A stretch of DNA of 64,000 bases from Cristatella mucedo (taxonomy: Eukaryota; Bryozoa; Phylactolaemata; Cristatellidae): positions 17,284 to 81,283 of the forward strand of contig WPIO01000336.1 of assembly GCA_009760855.2 (NCBI GenBank), in the 5' to 3' direction. Both the position numbers and the translations under genes were made by a program. The notes beneath the pieces were generated by a model. The model was not told the DNA's origin, did no database searches, and saw nothing but the letters and a program-made list of their open reading frames with translations. This document shows, piece after piece, positions 43,294-55,134 of the stretch. Positions within the stretch are counted from its first letter, which is position 1; every line of letters starts with the position of its first letter.

Positions 43294-44650
43294 GGTGAGC
43301 AGAATGGACCGACCCTGGCAGCAGCTGCAGGGCTGCAGCCGTCGCTCGGATCTCAGGCATCTGCTCTTGGCAGTGAAAGCAGTGCCACGAGCGGGGCAAG
43401 GCCCGATCATTTGAAGCAAGAACTCATTTTCCAGCAGCTGGTACTGCTTCTGCATGCACAAAAGTGCCAACGCCGAGAGCTTACTGGAGACTACAGGAGC
43501 AGCCAGCAGGTCTGCGTCCTGCCACATTGTCGTACGATGAAGAACGTCTTGCAGCACATGACATCGTGCCAGGCCGGCAAATCCTGTCAGTGTATGTAAA
43601 CGTGCACGATCTGTCGATGCTCCTGTTGAGTATGTGTGCGCGTGTGCATATACTTGTACTGTTGGCATTTATTCATACCATACTTCTCTCCACTTCCCAG
43701 TTGGATCGATATACCTTTCTTCAGTGCATCAAGCTATTTATGTTTACTACTCTACAGTCATCTGTTTCTTAGTAGCACATGCTATTCATGCAGAACTGTC
43801 AGGAGCATAATCATGCCCTTGAGTCATAACGATAAGACTTTTGATCCGAGGATGCTCTACTTAATAATTTGCTGTTGCTTGACATGCACTGCTTTCTCGA
43901 GCCCACTTGACCTGGTTTGTTTCACTGTCAAACAAGAAGTTCTGGCTTATAAGCCTGAAGTATGGAAATGTGTGTTTTTGAAACGATCGTTGAAGCTTGC
44001 TTAACTTCGATGCCCTAACCGGCTGTGCCATGCCAGAACTTTGCTGAGAAGTTATCTCCTCTTTTGTTAGGCTGCTACTTGATATGGAGTGACTATTAGA
44101 GTGTACCTCATTGTCATCTATTTTCTTAACTGCTGCCGAGCATGCCTGTCAAGTGTGGCTTTGTGTGGCCATTGCTTGTTGGTGCTTTCCATCCAACTGG
44201 TTGAGAGGGTTTGTTTAGCCCTCTGGCTTCAGACCCTCACACATGTGTGTGCCTGGTCCTCAGGCTTAACTTATTTCTCGAGGCCCGCCCAAGCATCGCA
44301 CAGAGAAGCCATGGCGGTGACTGCCCAAAGGGAAAGCTTCGTTGATGCAATATTGGTTGGTTCCACCAAGTTAACTTTCTCTTGACAACCTCGTGAGCGC
44401 TGCCACCTTTTGTCACTTTAGTAGAAGGCTACTGGTCACCTTAGCAAAGGGATCTTTTGAGCTTGATGCCTTTTTGTGTGCCCAAACAATATAGCCTGGT
44501 GTATGTACATGCAGTGTCTTTGTTGTTTCAGTTAATCATTGTTCATCTTCCCGACAAATTCTCACGCACTGGAGGACTTGTACGAGAGATAACTGCTCTG
44601 TTTGCCTTCCCCTGAGAAGTGTCGCTGTACAGCAGAAGCATAACTCATAA
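43294..44650 (+). CDS. TAZ1-type zinc domain protein, CBP/p300-like (copy 2)
   Basis: Exons 43294-43591 (298 nt) and 44532-44650 (119 nt) have exactly the same lengths, phases and splice sites (CCAATGTAG, T|GTATGT, TTTCAG) as copy 1. The TAZ1 signatures are [37 protein letters not shown] and, in exon 2, [17 protein letters not shown] with CSVCLPL. All zinc ligands are kept. Compared with copy 1, the N-terminal helix is less canonical (PDHLKQEL) while the [12 protein letters not shown] part is more canonical, so the copies diverged differently. It stops at the same TAA position soon after the domain. The 5' exon with a start codon is not visible. Confidence 0.8.
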
Positions 44651-45209
44651 CACGTGGAATCCGGGTTCGATTCAAGGTGGGTATTCATACAGCTACATTT
44701 GCCATGCTGTTTGATCTTTAGAATTTCCCGTATGTAGTTTGCTTATGTTCTGTTGAACTCAGCAGTTTTTATATTTCAGGGTTGACTAGCAACACGAGGT
44801 CGGAAAAGCTAGTCGTGAACAGTAACAGCCTGCATCGGAACGTGGGCCTTCACTTGTCTGCACGTGCTCGGACAGTGGTTAATCGTAGTATGCATCAGCT
44901 GGTGTTGTTATCTTGAATGAAACATGAGTAAACTAGTGCCCAAGATCTAACTTGTGCCTACAGCTGTGGATGCTCAGTTGCCTAATTGCCCAGTGTTATC
45001 TAATATATCTGCCAACAGCAGCTGATGGTACGTAGCAGCTGGCCATCGTTATGGGCACGGACTTGTATAGCTTCAATGCTGTCAGTTGGTTGCCTAGCTT
45101 ACCAACCAATGGTTTTGGTACTATCGTGTTGACTCATATTTTTTGTTTGCTGATGCAACTGCAGTTTGTGTCTGAGATGTGACTTCGGGTCTGTTACGAT
45201 TGGAATAAT

Positions 45210-46556
45210 AATAATAAAGAAAGTGCTAGTTCTTCTAGAGCGCCTCTCATCTCGCCTGGGCATCACTGGCACTGCTCTGCAGTGGTTCAGGTCCTATCTC
45301 AGTGGGAGACTCCAGAGTATTGACGTGAATGGACAAAGATCATCTGAAGTACCTCTGAAATATGGAGTACCTCAGGGCTCAGTGCTAGGTCCGGTTCTTT
45401 TCACGGTTTATACTCTGCCTCTTGCTGATGTGATTGCCAAGCACAATCTAGGCTTTCACTTCTATGCAGATGACACTCAGTTGTACCTTTGCTTTGATCC
45501 CTCCCAGCCTTCGAGCACCTCAAGTTCTCTAAACTCACTAGCTGCATGCATTTATGACATCCGCACATGGATGGCAGCAAATTTTCTAAAACTTAACGAT
45601 GATAAAACTAACTTACTAGTTATGGGCAAACCGAGTGTGATCCAGAGATTGGAAAGGCTGACTCTCAAAATTGGCTCTGCCAGCATATCTCCAGTTGAAT
45701 CAGCTCGAAATCTAAGTGTCATATTCCAAAGCGACCTCTCGTTAGACGACCATATCAGCTCCACAGTCAAATCCGCCTATTTTCAGCTTCATAACATTGC
45801 TAAAATTCGGGCTTGTTTAGATAAAGATACCACGTCCAAGTTGGTCCATGCATTCGTGACATCCCGTCTCGACTTCTGCAACTCACTGCTTACTGGCCTA
45901 CCAGCATGTGCGATCAGGCGATTGCAGCTGGTGCAAAACTCTGCAGCTAGGCTTGTATGTCGTGAGCATCTCAGTTGCCACATTACTCCACTTCTCGCCG
46001 ACCTGCACTGGCTACCAGTCAAGCAACGGATTGACTTCAAGGTTTTGTCGCTCACTTTTAGATCCCTTCATTCTATGGCTCCATCCTATCTGTCAGATAT
46101 ACTACCCCATCAGGCCAAGCATCGTACCACCGCTTTTCGGAATCCAACAGTCTAGAAATACCTCATACAAACCTTAAATCCTTTGGAGACCGTGCATTTA
46201 GTTCATATGCTCCCAAAGCCTGGAACGCCCTCCCGACCTGCGTCAGAACATCCCCTGACCTGACCACATTTAAAAGGAACCTAAAAACACACCTATTTAG
46301 GACAGCATTTAGTGGGTCCCTGTGATTCGTCCTTGATGTGCTTATGCGTGCTGACACTGTGCATGCTGCCACTAACCACATTTGCATGCTGACCCTGTGC
46401 ATGTCACCCCTAACCATATTATTTATTTCGTTTTTTTTCAAGCATGATTTTACTTACCATTCAATTGCATTTAACTTTACAGCAAATGTAAAGCGCCTAG
46501 AGAGAGATTAAGTTCTCTGAGGGCGCTTTATCAAGTGAATTATTATTATTATTATT
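45210..46556 (+). mobile_element. LINE-A, best-preserved copy, 5'-truncated
   Basis: It inserted in segmental duplication copy 2. AATAAAGAAAG before it and TATAAAGAAAG after it form the target duplication, and copy 1 (4440-4455) shows the empty site. The 3' end reads AAGCGCCTAGAGAGAGATTA, GGGCGCTTTATCAAGTGAA, (TTA)n. Confidence 0.93.
45220..46155 (+). pseudogene. LINE-A ORF2, reverse transcriptase to C-terminus
   Basis: The open frame covers RT from the RLGITGTALQWFRSYLSGRL region through QGSVLGPVLFTVYTLPLADV and the intact catalytic box FYADDTQLYL, then LKLNDDKTNLLVMG, the thumb, and VKQRIDFKVLSLTFRSLHSM. The N-terminal RT and endonuclease are missing. A one-base loss near 46130 (ACCACCGC versus ACCACCCGC in other copies) shifts the last ~60 residues out of frame. 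The enzyme normally copies its RNA at a nicked target. Confidence 0.9.
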
Positions 46557-46730
46557 ATAAAGAAAGGTATGATGCTGGTGAATACTTGCAGAATCACTGC
46601 TGAAGAATGCTGTGCAGTTCAGCTGAGTGAACTCTCTGCAGCTGCAGATTAGTATTGCTGCGATCAGTGCCAGTCTCTACGCAAACTTCCTTATGCTGTT
46701 CTCAAATTGCCCGTTTGCACTCGCGTGGCA

Positions 46731-46790
46731 ATGGAATCGGCTTTTAGCAGAGCACCGTGGATTGCACGAGTTCTTGATTTACTTGCTGCG
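46731..46790 (+). CDS. Candidate 20-codon first coding exon (copy 2)
   Basis: Identical peptide to 4615-4674 (MESAFSRAPWIARVLDLLAA), ending at GCG|GTAAGC. All three base differences between the copies are synonymous. The gene and function are unknown. Confidence 0.35.
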
Positions 46791-47459
46791 GTAAGCTCTG
46801 GTAAGTCAAAATTGATATGCAATTAAATAGGGCTGGAGCTGCTAACACAGGAAATCGGTCAGCTGCCATTAGCTGAGAGCTTTGAAAATTTCCCAGCTTC
46901 TTGCAGGTCAGTGACCTTTAGCCTGAGGTTCGAACAACTTAGCCTCCAGTTGGTGGTCCAATACTGATATCTCCGTAACATAAGAAGTCGGCCACATCCG
47001 TACAGTTGAACAAACTGTTGAAGTGGCCTTCAGTATTTCATGTGCATTTTAGTTCATGAAATATGCACTCGGCATCAAATTTGTGAGCAAGAATTTCGAC
47101 AAGGATTCTCAAGAATGTAGGTGGCTGTACTTTGAAGTTATTAGTACTGCAAAGTTTCTCGATGCTGCCAATGGGTCTTAGCTGAGGGGTAAGGTGCTCC
47201 AAGTTCTCAGCCCAGATGATTTCCTGTCCTGTTGGAAGAAACTTGTATTGTCATTAGCTGTCGTGAGCGAATGCTGTAATACTTCGCTGTTAAATAAATG
47301 GGTTTGTTCAATCGGTTGAACTTGACTTTGTTAAAAGTTAATAGCCACTTGAAGCTGCCGGAAACTGACGTTAATAAGCCTTTGATGCCCCATTACTTGT
47401 AAAAGATGGACGGATAATTACATACGTACATTCGGTTTTTTGTGGGTTGATTGTCATGA

Positions 47460-48620
47460 ATCGAGCATCTGTATATAGCCTGGGTATCACTCGGCACTGC
47501 TCTGCAATCGTTTAGGTCCTATCTCAGTGGGAGGCTCGAGGATATTGATGTCAACGAGCAGTTATTCCAGGAGCCTTTAAAGTATTTGGCTGAGTGTTTG
47601 GTCTGCTTGTTCTACGATTTGTACTCCTCTTGCTTATATAATTGCCATGCGAAATATAGGCTTGTATTTCTATGCAGATAATACACGTGTACTTGTCCCT
47701 CCCCACTTCGCTCTATTTCAACTTTTCGAAATGAATGTATTTTTATTAAAAAAGTTGATCAAGATAGTGAAAATAATACAGCGGAAGCTCATTTGTGTAA
47801 GTCAATTATACACCCCAGAATTGCGATTAAGATTACTGTACGTTTGGAACGCGGAAGAAGACGACGCACCAATCGGAGATACTGTACCACCTGGAGACTC
47901 TCCTACTGAAGTCGGGCCTTCAGAGGAGCAGCAACCTTGATCTTCTTTACTGTGCTGTACATTTCTTCATCTTAATCGCTTCCTCACCGAACGCACTATT
48001 TTTATAGCGTGGTGTTTGTGCTTAAGAATCGTGTGTGCAATTAAATGTACAATAATAATGATACGATGTTTGTAACCTCTAACGTCTTATTTTCTCTTAT
48101 TGTGTCTAATATATTTGGCTATAGTGTAATGGTGACTAAAGGGGTGTCATTTCATATCCAGAGGGCTCTAATAATGTTAAAACCGATTAGAGGGTCGTAA
48201 ACAGGTTCTATATGCTCTAGTTACGAAAATATTTGATTTATAAATAAAGAATTGTACTTTGCGGAAATTCACCTATTGTGGCCGAGTATGGACCGATTAA
48301 CTGCGATAAACGAGGGTCAAATGTACTTCGATCGCTGCCTGCCTTCGACCATGTAAAACTCATTAGGTTCCCTTGCTGCATGTTCTTCGCACATTCGCAT
48401 TTGGATTACAACAAACTTTCTCTAAATGAATGACGATTAACCTACTTACTAGTTACGAGCAAACCTAGTGTGAATCATATATCGGAAAACCTACCCCTCA
48501 AATGAAAACGAAAACATTACAATTGCCATGTTATTCCACTACCCGTCGACCTCCGTTGGCTCCCCATCAAGCAGTTAAGCTGCTTTAAGGCGGTTGTCAC
48601 CCACGTATAGGTCCCTTAAT
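47460..48620 (+). mobile_element. Old LINE-A copy split by a ~600-bp insert
   Basis: 47460-47725 carries words such as CTCTGCAATCGTTTAGGTCC and TTTCTATGCAGATAATACAC (a ruined YADD box). 48335-48620 continues with GCTGCATGTTCTTCGCACAT and CTACTTACTAGTTACGAGCA. The two halves belong to adjacent parts of LINE-A, so 47726-48334 was inserted between them. Confidence 0.65.
47764..47940 (+). CDS. Candidate terminal exon with acidic tail
   Basis: Inside the insert that splits the LINE, an open stretch after AG at 47763 (or at 47781) reads LRLRLLYVWNAEEDDAPIGD and ends VGPSEEQQP then TGA. The Asp/Glu/Pro-rich end looks like a C-terminal tail. No upstream exon was identified, so it may be a processed fragment or chance. 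Confidence 0.25.
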   Translation: MVKIIQRKLICVSQLYTPELRLRLLYVWNAEEDDAPIGDTVPPGDSPTEVGPSEEQQP

Positions 48621-48985
48621 TGTCTGAAATGTTGCATTAAAATATGACCTTGCCCCAGAGTCCATGCCCAGGGGTTGGGATGCTTTCACGAGTGCTAGAG
48701 CATTCACAAGCCTGGTCGTGGGTTTGAGTCCTGTAGTGGGCGACCGTATTTTTACGTTTTCACCCACGTATAGGTTCCTTCATTCTTTGAAATGTTCCAT
48801 AGAGATATGACCTTGCACCAGAGCCCACGCCCAAAGCTAGGGTGCTTCACGACCGTGGTCGTTGGTTTGAGACCTGTGGTGGGCGATCTTTTATCGACCA
48901 CTGCAAATAGTGGTGTAGCTGAGAAGGGACTTCTGCCACTGTATAAATGAGGTTTTTAAATCAGCTAATCTCGTCTTGTCGTGTG
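48598..48985 (+). mobile_element. SINE-2 copy with a local tandem duplication
   Basis: A block starting CACCCACGTATAGGT occurs at 48598 and 48761 (period 163). Each carries a tRNA-like head with GGTTTGAGTCCTG or GGTTTGAGACCTG as B box. Only the second continues into the SINE-2 body (GGCGATCTTTTATCGACCAC then AATCAGCTAATC). Confidence 0.7.
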
Positions 48986-49294
48986 GGGATGCTTAGCTAA
49001 TGAGGGCCTTTATATATGACCAGCCATGAAGCCATATTTATTCTATTGCATTCTCGCGAACTGTGATCGATTTTGGTGCTGGCTGTTGGCAATGGGCAAT
49101 GAGACGAATTGCGGAATTTCTCAACAATTAATGCTTCAGACGATATTTCCTTCTCATTTTATTTTAGCAACACCCTATTTATCGGCAAGTATCCATCGAG
49201 CTACACTCCCTATTGTAAAAGAATACATCGCAGATGGCACCAAATTTACACCTGTCATTGTTGACAGGCTAGCAGTTTTGGCCTCAAACACAAT

Positions 49295-50171
49295 ATAATA
49301 TTAATAAGCACTTGATAAAGCGCACTCAGAGAACTCAAATCTCTTTCTAGGCGCTTTACATTTGCTGCAAAGGGAAACTCTATTGAATGGTGAGTAATAT
49401 CATGCTTGTTAAACGACATGAATAACATGGTTAAGGGTGACATGCACTGGGTCAGCATGCAAGTGTTGTTAGAGGCAGCATGCACAGTGTCAGCACGCAT
49501 AAGCACATAAAGGACGAATCACAGGGACACACTAAATGCTGTCCTAAATAGGTGTTTTTAAGTTCTTTTTATTGTGGTTCAGTATGGCGACGATGTGATG
49601 CAAGTCGGGAGGGAGTTCCAGGCTTTGTGAGCATACGAACTAAATGCACGGTCTCCAAAGGATTTGAGGTTTGTACGAGGTATTGGTAAACTGTTGGGTT
49701 CCGAAAAGCGGGTGGTACGATGCTTGGCATGGTGGGGCAGTAGATCTGAGAGATTACCTGGAGCCAAAGAATGAAATGACCTCAAAGTTAGCGACAAACC
49801 CTTGAAGTCGACCCGTTGCTTGACTGGTAACCAGTGCAGGTCGGCGAGAAGTGGTGTATTGCGGCAACTGCGTCGCTCACGACAGACAAGACAAGCCTAG
49901 CTGCAGAGTTTTTCGCCAGCTGCAAGCGCCTGATTGCACATGCCGGTAAGCCAGTAAGCAGTGAGTTGCAGAAGTCGAGACGGGATGTCACGAATGCATG
50001 GTCCAACTTAGACGTGGTATCCTTATCTAAACAAGCCCGAATTTTAGCAATGATATGTAGCTGAAAGTAGGCAGACTTGACTGTGGAACTGATGTGGTCG
50101 TCGTCTAACGAGAGTTCACTTTGGAACATGACACCTAGATTTCGAGCTGATTCAACAGGAGATATGCTGAC
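49295..50171 (-). mobile_element. LINE-A, 5'-truncated
   Basis: The 3' end on the minus strand borders AATATTAATAAGCACTTGAT then AAAGCGC. ORF2 remnants (FQSELSLDDDHISSTVKSAY; AHKAWNSLPTC) follow. It inserted at the site that reads CACAATATACAGGTATAAAA in copy 1 of the segment. Confidence 0.88.
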
Positions 50172-50189
50172 AGGTATAAAGCTTTAGTG

Positions 50190-50465
50190 CCGAGCCTCAA
50201 CTACTCTCCTGCTGCCGACTACGGCTTATCGTATTCAGCGGTCCTGAGCTGCTAGTTTCATGCTACTCACTACCTCAACTGCTCTCCTGACTCTGCTATG
50301 CTTCCCACTTTCTCTTTGTTGCGTGAGGCGAAGTCTGTTGGCTACCGAATGCGTACCGAAAGCCGCTTAGGCTGTGAGTTCGCTATACAAAACTCTACTG
50401 CGTAACACCCACATGGTCTTTATGACTCTGTGGAGTTACAGACGGAGATAAATTACATTACATTA
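50190..50465 (+). mobile_element. LINE-B 3' end
   Basis: It reads CTACTCTCCTGCTGCCGACT to GAGTTACAGACGGAGATAAA, then TTACATTACATTA. AGCCT lies on both sides (CGAGCCTCA and TTAAGCCTACT), a likely target duplication, and the paralogous segment at 9860 shows the empty site. Confidence 0.85.
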
Positions 50466-50710
50466 AGCCTACTACTCTTCTCGGCAGAAGAGCTGCACCA
50501 CGGTGACCTCTGGACTGGTCAAAGGCAAGTCGCCACCACCAATATTGCTGAGCGGCTTCATTCAAATTCATTGGACGGTCCAGGCGAACGTTCAGGCGAA
50601 GGTCTAGGCCCACACAATGGCAAAGAACGGTTGCTGTCAATTGAGCTTGAAAAATGTCGCTGGATGTGGATTGGCCACAAGCGCTGTCCATTCGCACGAT
50701 GTAGATACTC

Positions 50711-51410
50711 GTCTGCAGTGCTGCAGTGTGCAGGCAAATGCGTGCCCACTTACCTTGCACCGAACCAGAGTTCGCACGATTGATTGTCCTGGTGGTTCGA
50801 ATGGGTTGGCAAATGGGTTGCCCTTTGCAGTCGCCCTTTGTGCAGCGCAACCAGTGTTTCACTATTTTTCGGGACTATACGCATAGAGAAGCCGAAGTAC
50901 AAAAAAGTAATCCAGACACTATGATGGGATGCAACGATCAATAGCATAAGTGTATTTGCAGTCAAAGCCAAGGCACTCCAAACTCGAAAGTCTTCATCGC
51001 CTCACAAAGTGACTTAACGTAAGGTCGGCTACTGCCACTGTCGGCCAAGGTAGGCTCTCACTACAACCACCTATGTGCGTGTCGAAGGACAATCAGCCGG
51101 TGTCGAATCATTCTTAGCTTCTCAAGACGAGAGTGTAGATTCGACCGTGGCACTGTTGCTACTGCCAGGAACAGACGATTGAGGTTCAGTCAATGAATCC
51201 AAATCTTCGTCAATTCCCAGGAAATCTTCATCTTCCGCGTCCTACACTGTGTGTGTGTGTCCCGTTTAGTTGCACTTTCGGAATTATCATTCTTGATTCT
51301 GAAGAACAAAACGCAATAACTATCTACATCCGGAGATTACAAGTTGGCTCCATGAACATCAAAGCAACTACCAGAAATGTTATCATCAAAACAATTGCAA
51401 TGATCATAAT
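50711..51410. other. No gene recognised; possible acidic minus-strand exon
   Basis: On the minus strand 51238-51118 reads AEDEDFLGIDEDLDSLTEPQ and a short Ser-rich end to TGA, after AGTGTAG. It could be a C-terminal exon, but no other exon supports it. Confidence 0.25.
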
Positions 51411-51640
51411 GGATTTCTATAGAACCCTCAAGGAACTTAATCTCATTCTAGACCATTTACATGTACCGCAAAGGAAGTACGGCCGAATTGTTAATGGTAG
51501 CATGCTCAATGTCAACAAGCATAACATGGTTAGAGGTGACATGCACAGGGTCAGCGTGCAAGTGTGGTTAGTGGCAGCATGCACAGTGTCAGCACGCATA
51601 AGCATACCAAGAACAGATAACACAGACCTACTAAATGCTG
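51411..51640 (-). mobile_element. Degenerate LINE-A 3' fragment
   Basis: It reads GAACCCTCAAGGAACTTAAT, then ACATGGTTAGAGGTGACATG and CAGGGTCAGCGTGCAAGTG, matching the LINE-A 3' UTR on the minus strand. Confidence 0.75.
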
Positions 51641-52951
51641 TGAAATATAAATGGGTTTTGGCTTTTTTAAAAGCCCTACAGTTGTACCAGGCAGCTAGAT
51701 CATTGTTTAAGGGATTGGAACCAAGTAACTAAATCTACCCATTGTTCGTTACAAATGTGAAGCTAATCTCTCACAAACGATGGTGTTTAATGGTGTTTAA
51801 ATTAGCATCACTTTTAAGTTAGTTTTTGTACGCATTCATCTGTTCTTGACCTGAGCTTTAATGTCGGACTATCCTCATTTGCATCAATTAGTTATCTTAA
51901 TTAGACCATTTAGAGCTACAACGTCAGTCAGGCCTCAATTAAGCAACCATTTGTTAAATTATTTTTGCAGAAAGTCCTTACTATTCAGAATAGTTCGAGT
52001 ATTATGGCGCCAACTATACTAGGTAGAACAAGTGAAAGAATTTAAAATCAACCCGAACTGCTCGTATCAAGTACGCGAAATTTATTATTAAGCTTTGACA
52101 ATCCAGCAGGGTATCTTAGCTTAAAACGCTGTGTATTAAAATGCCTGACTGCTACTTATCAGGCTGACATCTTTTCTTGAAGACACGCGCTTGGTACCTT
52201 AGTACCACTCGTGCTTTGATATCGAACACAAGGTGTGCATCTGGAAGCAATTTTGTTCGCCAAGTTATTCATTTTAAGTTCGCGAACTTAGTGAGACAAC
52301 TTGATTTGCTGCAGTCATAGTCGCACGTTTTCACGTTTTTATTTCTTACTGAAACTCTATACAAGCACCTGGTATTGAGAAATTGCACACATTTTCTCTC
52401 CATCTACACTGCTTTCCTCTTTATTCCAATTATTTCACTCAATCTTCTCAAGTTCTGTGGCGCGAAATAAATCAACTCGACCTTTCATTACAAGTAAACT
52501 GCAGATTAATTGGTGTCTCAGTGTGGCAGCACTTCAATCGCTGTCAATGCGATTTCTGTTCAAGGGTACAACGTCGAGACTCAGTCTCAGGTGAAGCTGC
52601 TTTACCATGAGAAAATCCTGATTTTTTCGTAAGCCTAGGGTAATCCAAAATTCAAAAATGCTGGTAATATGAATTTATAGCCACCGAAAATTAATTCCTT
52701 TTTGGTTTTCAAATAGGGATATGATCCAGCTTTAACGGGGGTTCTGGGGCGATTCGCTTTACACTTCGATCGTGCTAAATTAAGACCCACACAGACCTTT
52801 AAAAAATCTCTTCCACTGCATGTCTTTGTACTTAATAAGTCACATAATGATGTACTCTTAATATAGCCCCTTGTTCCTCTACGCTAAGTATAGATATATA
52901 AGCTGAGGCCTTGGTTCATATCAATTTTACCTCACTTTCGTCTACATTTTA
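51641..52951. other. No gene recognised
   Basis: AT-richer host sequence without a supported exon or repeat. Confidence 0.35.
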
Positions 52952-53212
52952 TTATACGTTCTCGACTCTTTTGATGACTTTTTTGTCTCTATTTAACCAA
53001 GTACTTATTACCCAGGCACCAGTAGATACGAGTGCTAGAGCTTTTATTGCTGATGCTGCTATTTTCGCTGCTTCTTTTTTTGCGAATACATGATCTAGAC
53101 GACTACCAAGACCAAGCGAGCATCAATATCATATCCAACGCTATGATCGTCAATGTTGGTAATTCCAACAAGAACAATGTTGCTTTGCGAAGCTCCGATC
53201 ACAGCATGGCAA
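52952..53212 (-). CDS. Candidate unknown coding region
   Basis: Two adjoining minus-strand frames look coding: HAVIGASQSNIVLVGITNID upstream, and SLGLGSRLDHVFAKKEAAKI then LALVSTGAWVISTWLNRDKK with a stop at 52952. They differ in frame near 53110, so a splice or frameshift is needed. The second part is an amphipathic to hydrophobic helix followed by basic residues. Family unknown. Confidence 0.25.
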
Positions 53213-53789
53213 TTAGATGTAGACGTATATTTTTAGGTCGAAATATTACTTTGTATTTGAATATTGATTATTAAATACAACATAAAAGAGCAATGTTTAA
53301 TTCCATAATCAATTGTATCAACGATCCGAAGAACTGCATGCAAGACTAGGCCTGGAGAACGTAGACTCTTTTCTTAAACCATTCTATTTACCAAATCTGG
53401 TTAAGCCTTTTCTTCTGAAACAATATTCCATATTCATGGACAAGTAATATTCGAGAACGAGGCGTGCTATTGCCATCTGTCGCTTCGGAAGCAATGTTTA
53501 ACGCTAGGCAAGCCATGGAAGTAAAAGAAAATTACTGCTGCATAGCTCTAATTTAACCGTTTAGTTGGTTCAACTTCTGTGGTGAAAGTGGTGGAACTGT
53601 AAGGTGAGGGAGAACTTAAATTAAAGAGCCACATTGCTTGTAGCGAAAATTACTCTTACTGTGGTTGCAGTGATCAAAGTCCACCGAGATTGTGGACTTA
53701 AATCCGTTGCCCACGGCATAAGCGCTGCAACGATAGCCACGCAAATGAATATTGGTTGCCATCCTAAGACAAGCTCAGTGACAGAGCCA
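53213..53789. other. No gene recognised
   Basis: Host sequence without supported features. Confidence 0.3.
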
Positions 53790-54062
53790 ATTTATCTCCG
53801 TCTGTAACTCCACACGGCCATAAAGACTATGTGAGTGTTATGCAGGAGAGTTTTGTACAGCGCACTCACAGCCTAAGCAGCTTTCGGTACGCATCCGATA
53901 GCCAACAAGCTTCATCTCACGCAACAAAGAGAAAGTGGGAAGCACAGCACAGTCAGGAGAGCAGTTGAGGTAGTGCGTGGCATGGAAGTAGCAGCACAGG
54001 ACGGCTAGAAAGGATGAGCCATAGTCGGCAGCAGGAGAGTAGTTGTCATTGCGTAAGAATGA
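53790..54062 (-). mobile_element. LINE-B 3' end
   Basis: It reads AATTTATCTCCGTCTGTAAC, AGACTATGTGAGTGTTATGC, GCTTTCGGTACGCATCCGAT and GAGAGTAGTTGTCATTGCG, the minus-strand form of the LINE-B 3' region. Confidence 0.85.
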
Positions 54063-54708
54063 ATCAGAAAGCCATACAGGTATGAACAGCTTTAATAGTG
54101 GCTTGAGGATTCTTTCAAGGGTGCTTGCAGGTCACTTCACTCGATTGCACCAGCCTACCTATTCAATCTTCATGTTTCTCCACTGCGCTGACGCACAACT
54201 CGCCCCTAAGCATCTAGTCATCTTGCCTTCCCACACTACGTAGATATTTTGATAAACGAACTCTCAGTTCGCATGCACCGAATGTTTGGAAATCACTTTG
54301 AGCTACGTTTGCGGCTATCAGCAATAATTTTCAGCTTTAAAGTATCGACTCAAAACGCATCTGCTCCGGTCAGCTTTACCGTCGCCTCATTGAACACTTT
54401 TCCTTTTTCTTCCAGCGTGCTGCTTCGCATGCTTAAGCTGCGCATGCTTCAGTGGCTCTAACTAGTCAGAGGTTTTACCCTTTGCCCTTTGTGCGTTGTG
54501 TCTTTGTATTTGCTTCCGGATGCGATGGCCTGAGAATGATACTGTGCTGCTTTTGCTATGCAAGATACCGTGTATATCGCAGGTTTTGGATCTCTTTGCA
54601 GTGAGACGTACAGCAATTGAATAGAGGCAAAGTTCAATCACGGGGCTAAGAAAATTTCCGGTTTTTGTTTCTATAAATATTACGTATCGTGGAGGATGGG
54701 CCACATGC
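54063..54708. other. No gene recognised
   Basis: Host sequence. Short frames have no family features. Confidence 0.3.
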
Positions 54709-55134
54709 CTCGTACAAACCTCAAATCCTTTGGAGACCTTGTATTCAGTTCGTATGCTCCCAAAGCCTGGAATTCACTCCCAACTTGCGTCAGAACATCC
54801 CCTGACTTGACCACATTTAAAAAAGAACTTAAAAACACCTATTTATGACAGCATTTAGTAGGTCCATGTGATTCGTCCTTCATGCGCTTATGCGTGCTGA
54901 CACTATGCGTGCTGACACTGTGCATGCTGACACTGTGCATGCTGCCGCTAACCACACTTGCATGCTGACCCTGTGTATGTCACCCCTAACCATGGTATTC
55001 ATGTTGTTTATCATGCATGATATTACTCACCATTCAATCGCGTTTCCTTTTGCAGCAAGTGTAAAGCGCCTAGAAAGAGATTGAGTTCTCTGAGGGCACT
55101 TTATCAAGTGCATTATTATTATTATTATTATTAT
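54709..55134 (+). mobile_element. LINE-A 3' end
   Basis: It contains CCCAAAGCCTGGAATTCACT, the 3' UTR with three TGCTGACACTNTGC units, AAGCGCCTAGAAAGAGATTG and an (ATT)n tail. Confidence 0.88.

Larger units (their letters stand above)
43263..47400 (+). repeat. Segmental duplication copy 2 (partner 2228-5375)
   Basis: Collinear with copy 1, but with a 1.35-kb LINE-A at 45210-46556 and without the SINE-1 and TA repeat of copy 1. The left edge coincides with a LINE-A fragment, which may mark the breakpoint. Confidence 0.85.
49113..50710 (+). repeat. Segmental duplication, second block, copy 2
   Basis: Collinear with 9650-10115 but interrupted by LINE-A (49295-50171) and LINE-B (50190-50465). 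Removing these leaves the same order of words as copy 1, for example GGTATAAAGCTTTAGTGCCG between the two LINEs. Confidence 0.8.
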
